Of a stretch of 64,000 nt of DNA, positions 45,701 through 61,000 are shown one piece after another. The stretch's first letter is position 1, and each line of letters begins with the position of its first letter. The stretch covers positions 27,744,952-27,808,951 of the forward strand of contig CM043800.1 in assembly GCA_023974075.1 (NCBI GenBank), in the 5' to 3' direction. The position numbers and the translations under genes were made by a program. Source of the DNA: Chaenocephalus aceratus. Taxonomy: Eukaryota > Chordata > Actinopteri > Perciformes > Channichthyidae. Below the pieces are notes generated by a model. That model did not search any database, was not told where the DNA came from, and was given only the letters and a program-made list of their open reading frames with translations.

Positions 45701-46348
45701 ACAATGACAAAAACACATTGGTGAATAACCAGCAATATATTGAAGTTGATGCAACTCCCTGTTGAGGGTGTTTTACTTCAAATCAAATATAGAATGTGAG
45801 AAACATCATGGAGCCGTTTTAAAACAAAATGTGTTATGGAAGACCAATGAAGACCCTTTATTTTTAGTAAGTGGCTTTAAGGCACGCTGAAACATGTTAC
45901 CTTTGGACGTAGCAGCTTCAAAACACCAACAATTTGTATTATAAGATGTACCTGCTCGGGTCCTTTCTGCCCTTGTTTTGGGATCGCCACTGACTAAAGC
46001 TTCTGAATAGATATCCTCAGATGGACTTTGTAGTTTGGAGTAGTGGTCAGGCTCTGCTTCCTCTAAAGCCAGACAAAATAAAGATAGACTCAATTGAACA
46101 GACAAAACCACCTGACATGTTTTTTAAATCTCAAATACATGTTGAACTAAAATTATGAAATGAAAATCTCTTAATATTATAGTTTTATTACACTTTTTTA
46201 AATGTATTTTTCATATAGAAAACAGGAACACTACAATACTGTGCATGCATCGTTTTCATTTCTATATATTCCTTAATAGGCTTTTTTGGACTCTTAAGTA
46301 TTACTGAATAAATAAAATATGTGTACCTTCAGTTTTGACCTCCAGCAT
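39774..46348 (-). CDS. Type II membrane C-type lectin-like receptor
   Basis: Six coding exons on the minus strand, phases consistent: 46348-46327, 46062-45952, 42707-42603, 41161-41010, 40922-40825, 39894-39774; about 203 residues. Order: acidic cytoplasmic tail with two tyrosine sites (DHYSKL and EDIYSEAL), basic GNSRLYRAA, one hydrophobic segment (ACLFLTIICLVLLLVVIIL), then almost directly a C-type lectin domain: CPHGWLRYGPSCFYLS, WEESRRNC, LAVI, YWIGL, TWTWED, GDCGSL, WRKVSC, FICQL. The EPN/QPD and WND calcium/sugar motifs are absent, so mannose-type binding is unlikely; the layout is that of NK-receptor-like group V lectins. YSKL is only a weak ITIM. The start is uncertain: the in-frame ATG at 46346-46348 has a poor context, while an upstream out-of-frame ATG has a strong one. 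Orthology is not assigned. Confidence 0.75.
40108..40606. repeat. Dispersed repeat related to the 49,934 element
   Basis: GTACATTTACTCAAGTACTG, then ACTTTTACTCCACTTCATTT, and a later TTACTCAAGTACAAGATCTG match the family with intact ends at 49,934-50,450, in opposite orientation. No target duplication was seen. It lies in a lectin-gene intron. Confidence 0.5.
41279..41365 (-). repeat. L2-type LINE 3' tail
   Basis: ATAATAATAATAAACTTTAT followed by TTGTATAGCACCTTTCATG and CAAAGTGCTTTACAG is a reversed L2-type tail. Confidence 0.6.
44031..45700. repeat. Three tandem copies of a ~555-bp unit
   Basis: The unit starting ATGTTAACAAGGGTGCTGGG occurs at 44,031, 44,584 and 45,143 (spacings 553 and 559) and each copy ends near AACCAATAAC. 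Copies are almost identical apart from one- to few-base length differences in A/T runs and one (T)n(C) tract. It lies in the large intron between the cytoplasmic and membrane exons of the lectin gene. No conserved ORF runs through all copies. Confidence 0.95.
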
Positions 46349-46770
46349 CGGTTCACCTTCCTCGTGTGTTTCCCCTCGTTGGGGATCTCCTGCAGCTCCA
46401 TGGCTCCTCTGGCTTCTGTTTCTCTAACTTTCGATATGCTGGAGAAGTTTCTCAGACCAGGCTAGTCATCTGACAACTGAGTTATGTAACCCTGTGTCAT
46501 GCAGACACAAATGCAGATGAAACGCCTGTCGCTCAAATAATGTGATGAGATGTAGAAAAAAATTAAATAAATGCCGGAAACCTAAAAGTGTCCAGTGAGT
46601 ATGACTCATCTGACCAGTAAAGACAAAATACTTCCCTCTATATTTGTGTTCCCCCTAAAGTGTTTTACTTATAAATAAATCATTTAAATATTTTTTTCCC
46701 AATTGACATCCAAACCGCAGACGTTGCAGAATGACACACGTACAGAATCAGAAATGTATGCATTTTCCTC

Positions 46771-46776
46771 TTTATT
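46771..46776 (-). terminator. Candidate polyadenylation signal, GABARAP-like gene
   Basis: TTTATT on the plus strand reads AATAAA on the minus strand, 376 bases after the stop at 47,152. A nearer copy lies at 47,093-47,098. Either could be used. Confidence 0.45.
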
Positions 46777-47151
46777 TTCCACAAAAGTTTATGATATTAA
46801 TTTACAAAAAAACAACAAATATTTGCATTAAATACAGAGGACTGAGAAAGAATAAGAGAGATCCCTCAACGTAATTTCATTAACCTCCTTTTGCGATGCA
46901 TTTATTCTTTCTAATCAACATAACTTGAAGTGTACTCAAAAGCATTAAGCTCACCCGGAAATACTGACGACGGTAAACCCTACCAGCGACAACGTCTGCC
47001 CTGTGCCAAGCCTTTCTTTCACCATGTAGTTACTTATCAAAACTAATATAGAGAATAATAGTGGTGTGAAGCATTACAAACAGCCTTAACTCTTTATTTC
47101 TCAGACAGCCTCGTTCTCTCTCTCTCTCTTTCTCCAGTCTTTGGTTCTCAC

Positions 47152-49337
<2,186 letters not shown>

Positions 49338-49933
49338 CTGTAAACAACAAGGCAACAAACACAAGAAAACATGAATTCGCTCACAATGGCATTATTTACA
49401 AAGAATACAGAGCAATGGCTGACGTCACCAATCAGTGTATTCAGTCAACAAGTGATATGACCGCGTAAAGAGCACAGCATTGTTTGATGAATGATGACAT
49501 CGGGCTTGATTTAATCACGTGTTTTGTGGAGGTCACATTAGGGGGGTGTACTTCTCCCTCTTTGATATCTTTGAGCTTGCTATTGTTTTCAAATGCTTTA
49601 AGGGTTAATCAGTTAATTGCTGAGGCATCAATTTGACAATTTACCTTGAATTTGTTAAGCTATTAGTCAAAGGAAAACAACATATATAATATATATATAT
49701 TATATATCTTCATCAATTTAAAAACAATCTCTGAATGCAGTTTCTCAATTGAGAATGTTTGCTGCTTTTATTTTTCATATATCAATTAGAATTGTATCAT
49801 TTTATGTCTTTGGTGTTTTGGTCAAACAAAACTAAACATTTGAAGACAGATTGAATATGCCCATCAATATTTTCATCTAAACCGTACTGTCATAAATGGG
49901 AACCCTTGTAAACCCAATAACAATAGTGCTCTT

Positions 49934-50450
49934 CAGAGGTGGTACTCTAATCTTTTAACTAAGTAAAAGTAGCAATACTAAATTGGAAAAAATACTGTGT
50001 TACAAGTAAGTCCTGTAGTCAAAATACTCAATTACAAGTCAAGCCTACATTCTAAAGTAAAAGTACAGAGTTATTATCAAGAGAAAATGTACGTAAATGA
50101 TCAAAAGCAAAAGTAGTAATTCTGGAGAAAAAAGTCCTCCAAATGTGATATATATATGACATTATTACATTGTTCAAATTGTTGCACCAAGCCACATTTT
50201 GTAATATATTGTATAATTTTACTTTTTTGTGACTTGAACAGTTAGTCCAGTAGTTTGAATTTTAGAGATGGATTAAGTTGAAAGTGTATTACGTTTTGGT
50301 TTTTTTTAAAAAATGTTCACATTTTCAAAATTACTAACGCTGTGTTAATAAATGTAGTGAAGTCAAATGACATTATGTAAATATTCAAGTAAAGAACAAG
50401 TACTTCGAAATTGTACTTGAGTAAATGTACTTCGTTTCTTTCCACCACTC
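49934..50450. mobile_element. Non-autonomous hAT-type element
   Basis: Starts CAGAGGTGGTACTC and ends TTTCCACCACTC, with a perfect 8-bp duplication GTGCTCTT at 49,926-49,933 and 50,451-50,458. The interior is rich in the GTACTTGAGTAAATGTAC type motif shared with other copies in this window. No coding sequence. Confidence 0.8.
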
Positions 50451-50940
50451 GTGCTCTTACATAACAAGAACCCCAACTATCCGCCACTGTTTACAACCTA
50501 CGTTAAGCTAGGTGTGGGTGGAGGAAACAGCAGAATCGTGGCAGAGGCTGAAGAAACTGCACACTGTGTCGAGTAATAATCATTTTAACTGAATATTGAA
50601 AAATTAAACAATCATAGCTCTCTCCCTATATTTTTAATATTCAGATTGTTGTGGTCACGATGTCAGTGTCTGCTATCAGGGTTGTTTTGGTCATCGTGAA
50701 TTGAGGCCACGTCACTTTTAACAGCATCGAGATCAGCTTAATCGCCTTCCTACTGTATTACAATAACAACCAAACTAACAAAGCAGATCGTTGGGATTGA
50801 CTATGTGACAACGTCTCTTCATATTTGTGTTTTGTATTTTCTACCTGAATACGAAATCAACCGTTTACTGTGCTATATAGCTATCAATGCTAACAGCTGC
50901 AGCTAACGCATCGAAGAAGACGTTAATGTTCACATACCTT

Positions 50941-51120
50941 GCAAAAAGACACACACAGGTTTCACTAAAAACACGATAAATCCAGATACAGTTCGCTGTT
51001 TCCTTTAGGTCGTCAAGTCTCTAAATGATTGGCTTAAGAAACGGTCATAACGCACAGAAATGCTACCAAAGATACCAAAGATGTCGACTGATCTGCTCCT
51101 ATTCTCCTGAACGAAAACAA
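50941..51120 (-). promoter_or_regulatory. Probable 5' UTR exon and promoter side of GABARAP-like gene
   Basis: On the minus strand TTTTTGCAAG is followed by GTATGTGAAC, a good splice donor (GT at 50,939-50,940). It would join the acceptor immediately before the ATG at 49,337. The transcription start is not visible; the right boundary given here is a guess. Minus-strand CCAAT-type boxes occur near 51,221-51,228. Confidence 0.4.
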
Positions 51121-52098
51121 CAACAAATACTGCAGGGTACGCTCACCAACGATGTGACCAATCAGAGACGACTGCGTTGATTGATAGTGGGAGTGTCAGT
51201 TTAGAGGACGGCAACGGTGCGTTTATTGGATGACTACTGTAGTCCCGTTTTCTAACTGACGGCAGAAGTAAGCAATAGCAAACACTTGAAAATGGGCCAG
51301 GCCGACGTAGTGGTCACGCCCCAGCCAGGCTACGTGCATTATCTGTACTGTTCTCTTTCTTCTGTAAACAGCTAGTTCAGACTGTTCTCTGAATTTTAGC
51401 CAAGGGGCAAAAATATGCCAGTATTCAAGTTAATCCAGAACAAGGTTTCTTGTGAATTTACAACAATGCTGCTGGTGTAAAATGTGTAGCCTATCAGCTT
51501 TGTCCAAAACAACTAGCTTTCATGATGAAGACAATAATCCACAGCTCTCTTATTAATGCATGAACTTTTCCAAACGTGATTTTATTCCTCCAATATGAAT
51601 TATTATGAAATGTCCTCACCATGTCAGCTCTGTTCATCTATGAATAGTCTAATACATTTTTGCATGATTTCTGCTAGGTCACCTTCATGCAGAGGCCAAT
51701 TTTCTTAACAGAAATACAACATACACTCAACTCTTTATTCTCTTCAATATACACAAAATAATAGATTTTTCAAACACAGCATTTCTTAAGAAAAAGGTGA
51801 TTTCCTTTTTAAAGCATGTTCTCTTAAAACACCAGTCTATTGATGTATTGCCGCACACACTTGTTGGTACTGTACTGTAGATAAAAGTCAATACAGTTAC
51901 AATGTGCTAAATGTCTTTCAGGCAGGCCTCAGCATGTGCATTGAAGTCAATATCTTGTTCCGCTGAGTAAATCAAATGAGACCCAAAATGATATTGAGAT
52001 GCATTCTACAACTGTTCAGTTGCTGCACTTTAGAGAAAAAATACAATGACAGAAAAGCCCATCAGTAGCACTGAGTGTCCATGATAATTTCCAGCTAC
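51121..52098. other. Spacer between GABARAP-like and arhgef5 genes
   Basis: Contains the upstream region of the GABARAP-like gene and, read on the minus strand, the arhgef5 3' UTR with an AATAAA at 51,734-51,739, about 360 bases past the stop. No other gene was seen. Confidence 0.5.
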
Positions 52099-55000
52099 TC
52101 AAAGTCCTCTCCTTTGCGATTTATTCCAGGACGTCCCTTTGTCCAGTCCGAGTGTCCTGTTCAAACGGCAGCTGTGGCTGTTGTCAGTTTGATGGCATCT
52201 GAAAGGTTGCGTTGCCGGATTAGAGTTGGTTATGGTTTCCAAATGTGAATCTGGCACCCATCCACGATGCCGATCGGACAGTCGGGTCCCCTCTACCCAA
52301 TCTGGAAGGAAAAAAGGATCCAACAAAAAGTTAATTATTGTCTATTCTCCAATAATACCAGGCTGCATATATTGCACGAGTGAACCGTTTTTAAAGGGAA
52401 TGATGGGGGAAGTTAGATAGTGAAATAGTCTTACGGTCACTGCTTTGTTGATGCACTAGAATGATGTCAGCTTTTTCCAACGAAAGCTCATCAGGCTGAT
52501 GGCCAACAATAGCCCGGATACACTGCATCTGTGTAAAATCTGTATGGACACAAGAGGAGAGAAGTCAGACCTACAATCAACAACTGGGCCTGCAAAAATT
52601 GCGCTGCACTGACATTTCCCCCACTCTACTGTTATATTCATTTGTTATTAGCACACAGATTTTCATGGTATCATGTTATTCCCAAATTATATAAATACAT
52701 ACTGTCCGCCATTTTGATTCAGTCTCTGAATATAGGTTTAAATGAGTTAAAATTCAAAACAATGTCAATATTTTTGCTAAAAAAATCTACACTTAGTTTA
52801 TTTTCATGTGACAACGCACTCACTGCTGAGAATGCTAAATTATGTGTTTGTAATCTAAATGTACAAGTCTCAATAGAGTATCACATTGAGTGTTTTTAAT
52901 CAGGGAATGAGGTAGGAAGGAATTTAAGACAGAGCTTTTGAAAAACAGTGAGCTTTGCAATGTCTAAACCAAGTAGCATAGCTTCACCTTCTGCAGCAGA
53001 AAAGTCTATTTCAGGATGAGGCCGGGAGAGAGCTGATATCCAACGTAGCTTATCACTCCTGAAGGTAGAAAAAGCAAAGATGGGTGAGTCTTCTTCCATG
53101 TTTATGTTAACTTGATGACATGAGGACTGATATGTAGACATTCCCTGCCACTGTTTTAGTCTCTTACTCTTTGTCTGTCCGCACCAGAAGGGCTCGGTTT
53201 GTCATGTGCAGCCGGAACAGGTTCTTCTGGAGGGTGTGCAGTTTGACACGACAGTTCTCAGCACGCAGGTCCGATATGGGAGAGTGGTCTATAACTGTGA
53301 ACCTTCCCCCTCTGGAAGCAGAAAAGAGAAATTAGATGGCGGAAGGACTGACTGCGATAAGATTGAAGAAATGATAAAAGTCTGCGGATATGCAGGAAAC
53401 AGGATGTAACAAGTGGTAAATGACCTATTTAACCATTACAGAATTGTTGACTCACTCTTTTTGAAGGGAAATCAGCAAATAGTCATTGAATAGGTGCACA
53501 TAAATATTCCTCTCCGTTTCCTTTAGAGAGAAATCCATCAGCTCAGTGACCAGACCTTCACGCACCATCCTCCGAGACTGACTGATCAGAGGAAGAGTCT
53601 GTAACAACACAAACAAACAGGAAGTATTATAACTCAAGCTCCTTGTAATCAGTCGTTTAATTGTCCTACATCAAACCATGACTGTTGATTTCAATTGAGC
53701 TCTTTCAATGAGAAATAAGTTAACTCTATCCACTGATGAAGACCATGGCGCAGTTGAAAGCTAGTAAGTGAGCCTTGACATACGATCATTTTGAGATAAC
53801 TTTTATATTCCATAAAATACTAAAAACCCAAGGAAATTACATTTGTATTGCTTGAAATGATTTCATTTCAAACCTTTATTTATACAGATAAATCCCATTG
53901 AGATCATTGATCTCTTTTTCAAGGGAGACCTGCTCAAGTAGTTCCACATGAAACATAAAAACATAAACAGAACAACAAAAGGACATCATACAGCATGGGT
54001 GATGATGGGTGAAATAAATGATTTGATACGAAAAGAGTTTTGAAAAACATGAAATCAGTCATTTGCAAACATGATTAACAGCATGTTAATCACAATGTGA
54101 CTTACCCTGCACTCAAAGCCCACTTTAGCACTGAGAGAGACCAGAGACTCAATGCTTTTCATCTGAGTGATGCTGTCGTTACTCTCTTGAATCAGCTAAG
54201 GAAGAGATATATGAAAGAGGCAGAGTTTTGTCACAAGGCAGTTCAAGATATCCAGGATAAAATGTAACATGTCCAACATGTGCACAGAATAGGTATATTT
54301 ATGTACCTTCTCCAGAAGTTTCAAAGCTTTGATGGCCTGTGTTGCCTCTGCCGTACCAGGAGTTGTTCTCTTCACGATGTTCTGTGGAAAAACAATGTGC
54401 GTGTGTTAAAGTCACATACAGGATTGAACATGTTGTGAACCATCAACATTGCTGTTAGAGAAATTCTCTCACACACACACACACATAACATACACACCTG
54501 AACCAGCAGCCTAATTCTTATGATCCTCTGGAAGGGGAGGACGAGGAAGGAACGAAGAGGAAGTCTCTGGCAAACAGGACTCCTCTCTAATTTCTCCACT
54601 ATCCGTCTGAACCCTGAATTCTCCTCCCTGAAAGAAAAGTGAAATTGAATGTCTAGACAGATACAAACCCTACAGCCTGTAGCTGAACACAAAAGCTTGA
54701 CTGAGTGTCTTACATGAGTCTCTGGTAGGTGGCGTCCTGATAGGACTGGTTGGTGAGGTAGGGCACATAAACCAATTTGAAGCGCTGACAGTGCCATGCG
54801 ATGATATCACACACGGTGAAGTGAAAGGTATCAGATTCAACACGCTCCTCCAGCTTTGATAAAAAACTTTAAAAAAAGACACAAATCATGAGTTAATTTC
54901 TTCAACATATTTGTAAAATCGTACCTGCACAACAGAAGTAGTTTTGATTATTCAGATACAGAACTATAAATAATGTTAAACATTTCTGACCTGTGGCTGA

Positions 55001-58000
55001 TGGCCCGAACATCAGCGAGCCGGGAGAAGAGCCAGTTCCTATCCTGAGAGGCTAACAGCGTCCCTAACTGTTTGGACTTGACAAAATGTTCAACAACAAT
55101 GTCCAAACTCCGGCAGTATGAGGCCTCCGAGGTCACCACCTCAAATCTCACCTAGAAGGGAAATACATTTGAAAAAAGATCAAAACGTTGAGTAAGAGCC
55201 GACTAGGTAAATCATATCGCTAATAAGCAGTGTCAGTTCTCTGAAGGCTGGGGCATTTTGACAAGGATGTGACTAAGTAGGGAGGTAGGTTTCGCAATGA
55301 GAAGAAGAGTTCAAGCCCAGACAGAGGAAAACAACCATAATGCCAGAGAAACACACTGGCACATTCAGTAAGACACTCCTCTGCCAAAAATAAAGTGGAT
55401 CACTGTGAGGGATATTCTGAAATGATGCAAGTACGAATATTTCACGTGAATTTTGTAGTATGAGAGGTTGGTTGATCGAAGAGAATAGTGTCATTTCCCA
55501 GAAGTTAAAATGAAATACAACAGACATCATGCTTGGTAAACGAAAATTACAAGTGAGCTGATGAGTCTTTAAAACTAGAACTGACTATTGACACAGATTT
55601 TTAACCTGATTTCTAGCTACACATGTAGCTGCTCTGGTCAAAAGATACAATATAATCGAAATCCTTTACAGATTAAGGAAGAAACTGTTACTGTTGGTAA
55701 AGTGAAGATAATGAACTATATTAAATTAAATGCTTTGGAACGCCCTGCCTGGAGAAAGAAGGCTTGCAAAATCAGTGACTTTGTCTAAATCACTTCTTTT
55801 TTAATTTGTATTTATTTGTAAAAAGTGTTGTCCTGCTCTTGGCCTTGCTTTCTGATGTATTTTCTTATGAGTATCTCTTGCTTTTCCTTTGTTAAAAAGG
55901 TGCCATATATTGAAAGTCTCTTGTGGGTGTTCTTATTATTGATAATTGCCTGGAGCGTTCTGACTGATTTCCCTGAGGTGGGAACCTTGATCCAGTCTCT
56001 TTCCAAAGAAACACAAATGCATGTCTTGGCTGGAATGAAAATCCCTGCCTGAAGTTACTGGCACGATGTCCTTCTCAATAAAAATGTTGGGCAAAACACT
56101 TCTTACAAGGAAACGTTCTGCCACAAAATAGTGACTAAACTTTCAAATGCAGAGTAAGATTCGTTACCTCCTGTAGTCGTCTCTCGCCATCTGTGAGCTC
56201 CACCAGCTCAATGCTGTTCCTGACGCCCGGCAGCTCCCTCCACAGAGTGGCCGACTGAGACGACGACTGAGAGAGAGAGACGGAGAGACGAGGGGAGGAA
56301 GGCCTGCCTTCAATCTTCGGGGGCTCAGGGAGAGGCAAGCTTTGGACACTGGTGATGGAGTTTGAGTGGGACAAGGAGTGGGGATGCGGGACAGAAGGTA
56401 GGGGAGGAAGGGGTCTGCGGGCATGGGGGGGGAGGGGGAGGGACGCCATCAGAGCGAGCCTGGCGCAGGATCTCAATGTTCTGGGCCGCCTCGTTGTACT
56501 GCTGGTATAACTGGGCCGCATCTGGGAGAAAGAGAGGATGTGAGACAGAGAAAAAAGCAGAAGAGAAGAGGGCACAACAGAGATAGAAAGAGAACTAAAT
56601 GAAAAGAAGATAAATGCTTTAGCCAAGAGGAGCTGTTTGCATTCAACATTCCTTTTACACGTACTTGTTGGAATGCAAATTTGCAGCAGCAGCTGTTTTC
56701 ACTTCAAGTGAAGATATACTAATACTTGCAGAAACCTGTCCCTGGCTTGCACAGACACACATTTATAAACAGCACGTACGCACACACTCCTTCCCCATGT
56801 ATCGCAATAAATATGAATCATAGGCCAAGCGACAAACTGCCATTTTAGAATAAAACAAATTATGAAATGGTGTCAACAGAAAACTGGTTTCCTTTGATTC
56901 GTTCTAAGGCTACATGTTCAGGGTAAGAGATAAACAGTTAGTGAGCCTGCATACACACACAGAGATGAATCACACCAACTGAAGGGAAATGCTCAACTGC
57001 GTCATGCTTTTTCCCAACCACCATCAGCCGGAAGAGATAGCATCTGAAGACACGTCAATTTGCCGTGACCTTTTCTAAGAATCAGTCTAAAAATGTAAGT
57101 TTGTGATAAAAAAGAAATAAGGGTAATTGAGGAAAGCAACAGCACATTTATGAGATAGCAGTTAAGAAACACAATGCGTTTGATTGAGGTCCAAGGCAGA
57201 CCATTATAGTATTTTAAGCAGCATGACCTGAAAACATTTAAAAGATACTCACTGAAAATCTTTGAATTCCTTTTCCGTCTGTCGATTGTGTCCAAAACAT
57301 TTCTACAGTGCAAAGAAAATAATGAGTTAAGTTATTCATGAAGACTGGTGGAAAGAAGTGACAAATTAAATATACAGAAAAAGTAGTGTACCATGTGATT
57401 CAGAATTTCAAATTTGAACCCATCCTAGTACTAGGAGCAGTACTGGGCAGCTATTGCACAGCGCCCGAGGAGCAATGTATTTGTATGCAATGTATTTGTA
57501 TGCATGCTCCTTGTTTAAATAAATACATAAAATTGACATAATTTAAATATATCATTGTGACCAAGTTTTTAATATCAGGGACACTTAAACCAAATTAAAA
57601 CAATTGAACACATCTTGTGCACTACTGTAGCTTAACACAGAGAGAGTGAGTGAGAGTGGTGAGTGAGTGAGTGAGTGAGTGAGTGAGAGTGAGTGAGTGA
57701 GTGTGATTGATTTTTACTTACCTCAGCTCTACTTCTCCCCAGCTTTTGCTTCGATCATTCGCATCATCTGGAATAAAAAAGTATCCATTTGTCGAAACGT
57801 TATACAACAGCATACTCATTGACTATGCTCTGGACAATCTGGATGAATTAATTAAAAAAAAAAAGTAATAAATTAAATAAATAATTAGTTCAGTTAGTAT
57901 CCGTGCTTCAATAAGCTACAGCATAAGATTAGTTTGTTCCCATAAATGGAGCTTCTCATGTTATGTCTCAAAGCAGAATCAACTCCAGCCTTATAGCTCA

Positions 58001-61000
58001 TGCTTCTTATTTCCCTCCCTCTCCACCTCCACTTATCTCCGCCCACTACCTGAACTCTAACCACAACACTGTGACGCACTTTCCAGTTGCATGTAATGGA
58101 ATGGGACCAGATTAGTGCACTGATGTTGTCTTTTAGCAGATGTCTACATTAGATGTGGGGTTGTTTAATATGACGACAAAGTGTTGCAGGAAACTCTTAG
58201 ACGGAACATTTAAAAGATTCTCCGTGTGCAGTCTAGCCTGAAGTTTTTCGATTGAATTGGATGATTTTTTTAAAATGGTGAATGATGACAAAAAGAGAAT
58301 TTGTCTCTCTCCTCCATCTTCTGTCTTTACCTGTTGTAGAGAAAATTCTGGTTCTGCGATCCCTTCCATTCTCGTCATCTCTTCTTTCAGTGGTTTTACG
58401 GATTCCCCTTCGTCTCATTCGAGCCTCGGGACCCAAATCCCGAAAACTGCAGCTGCTCAGCCCAGCCCCCCCTACTTTCTTGGTCTTTGCCACTGCCTCT
58501 CCCTCTCCATTATCCCCCTCACCTTCTCTCCCACCTCCTCTACAGTAGCCCTCTCCTCAGGCTCCTCTCCCTGCCTTTCTTCTTCACTTTCCCCCATTCC
58601 GTCTTCCCCCTCTCTGGAGATATCCAGGAGGTCAGATTCACTATCATAATTAAGAATAGGGCAGCTGTTAGGCTTGTACAGCGTGTGGCTCACAGTTAAA
58701 TACATCTCCTCCTCCTTATCTCTGCTTTCTCTACTTTCCATATCATCTGGAATAACGTTATCCCCTGCCCCTTCGCTAATGATCACCTCTACTGCTGCCT
58801 TTTCTAACTGAATGTGATCAGATGGCTCAGTTACTATGTCCATACTGGGATCCACCTTCCCTTCTTTGTCTAACAATGTGTCACCATGAGTGTATGCAGT
58901 TAAGTCACCATGCATAGTTGTGAACTGGTCAGCAAGCATGTCGACTTGGTCTTGCCCCATACCTCTCAACTCCTCCGACGGCTCTTCCTCCTCCAGCTCT
59001 GTCTCCGAGTGCTGTTCGTCCGTACTCAACTGGATAACAGGCACACGTGCGGTCCCTTGTCCAGCCTCCTCCTGCTGCTGTTCCATGTCCTTGCTGTCTG
59101 TCTCCGGCTGGTTGACCCCTTGTTGTCCTGCTTCATCAATGGTATGTTCCTCCGAGTGTCCCAGGATCTCCCACAACACATTTTTAGCCCATTTAAGATG
59201 GGGGGCCTGGGAATGACGCTTGGGTTCCTCGGACATGCTCCATGCTCCGCTCATTCGGATCCGAATGGCCTCCACCTCTTCTGGACTCATTGCTCCGGTG
59301 TTAATCCCTTCCAAGGTGGGTTGAATTTGTTCAAGATTCACCTGAGAAGCAACATTACCATAGGGATTACTGGGCACCTGCAAACTTAGCTCCACTCCTC
59401 CTTTATTTTTGCTTCTCCACTCTTGTAGGAGTTTTTCAGTCTGCGAGTCTCTTTTAACGGTCCCTATCTCTGCGTATGGGTGCTCTCCTTTGCTCTTCGT
59501 TTCCCCTCCAGTCTCTCTGTATCTGACATTCACTTCAGTCGTGTCGTCTGAGGCCGGCGTTTCCTCCCCTGCCACGTCACACTCACCCTTCCTCTTTGCT
59601 TGCTGGTTGTTGATGACTGTTTTCTCATCATTTCTACTCGGATGCATGTCATCATCCTGTGTGGCCTCATCACGACTCTCCATATTTGGGTTGTGTTTTC
59701 CTCCCCTCCCATGTGATCACCTTGTGACGGGGACGTCTTGCTGGTGTTTGACCCCAATCACACTGAAGACATACTTTTGCTTCTTCTTCTCCTCGTCTTC
59801 ATCCACCACGTCCTCCTTTCCCACTGTCCATCCCTTCTTATCTCCCCCCTCACGCATCTGGAGGGCATCATGTGAACTTTCCAAGAATTCCCGACAGTCC
59901 TCAAACGCCTCTTCTTCATCTCTCTCATCGTCTCCTCCGCTGGACAAGGTCACAAAGCCTTCCTCTCCTGACTGTATTCTGTCTCTCTCTCCGCTCAACC
60001 CTGTCTCACTATCTTTTTGGGCTCTGTCATTTCTCCCCCCCTCTTCCTCTCTGTCCCCTGTGTTATCTGTCACACTCTCTCCTTCTGCGTCTCTCCGCTG
60101 TCTTCCCTCTATCCCTCCATCACTGTCAGACATCCCTCTCTTATCTCTTTCTCTCCAGACTTCACCCACGTCTCTCCATCTACACTAACACCCTCACTCC
60201 CCGTGTCCCCCCCTGTTCCTACTCCTCCCTCATTCCTTCCTCTATTACTGCTTTCGGGCAAGTATTTCTCACATGGTTCCTCTTTTACTCGCCGTCCCTC
60301 TCTTTCCCACTCAGCCTGTGACTCGAAATGTCCATCTTCATATCTCCTCCTCTCTTTCCCCCTTTGTCTGTCTTCTAACTCGTCCTTCCTATTCTTGTCC
60401 CCCTCTGGCTCTAACCACAGCCTTCTTTGCCCCGTCATATCTCCCCTGTCTCTCTCTTGTCTCTCACTTCTTGTTTGCCTGCTTTGACTTCTTCCAGCAT
60501 CTGGATTTATTTGGTCTTCTGTGTCTCTGTCACTCTCTTTTCCTGACTCCTCATAACTGTCTCTGCCTCTCCTGTTTCTCATATCACTGTCCATGTCGCT
60601 GCTCCACTCCCCGCTGCTCTGGGCTCGTGGGGGCACCCTAGGGCCGTCTCGTTCTGGGATCTACTTCTACTGCTTGTCGCATCATCCTGTCTCGGATCAG
60701 CCTCTCTTTCCTTTGTTTTCCTGCCACGATCTCTGCATCTGTCCTCTTCTCTCCTGTCACCCTTCAAGTCTCTCGCACTTTCTTCCCTCTGTCTCCCTCC
60801 CTCTCCACTCTCCTGTCAGCCTCTCTGTATCTCTCTCTATCTTTTTCCCCTCCCTTCCTCCTGGTTCGATCCGCTTCTCTGTCCTTGTATCTCTGCCTGT
60901 CCTCTTCCTTGTATCCTTGCCTGTCTTGATCTCTATCCCCCTGTTTTTTCCCGTTGTTGTCCCCCTCACTTCTGCTGTGTTGATATGTCAACTCCTGCCT

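Noticed and set aside
52435..52528. SH3 exon starting directly at ATGCAG after ACACAG.
   Set aside because: The phase does not match the preceding exon. The acceptor 11 bases upstream (CATACAG) gives DFTQMQCIRA in frame.
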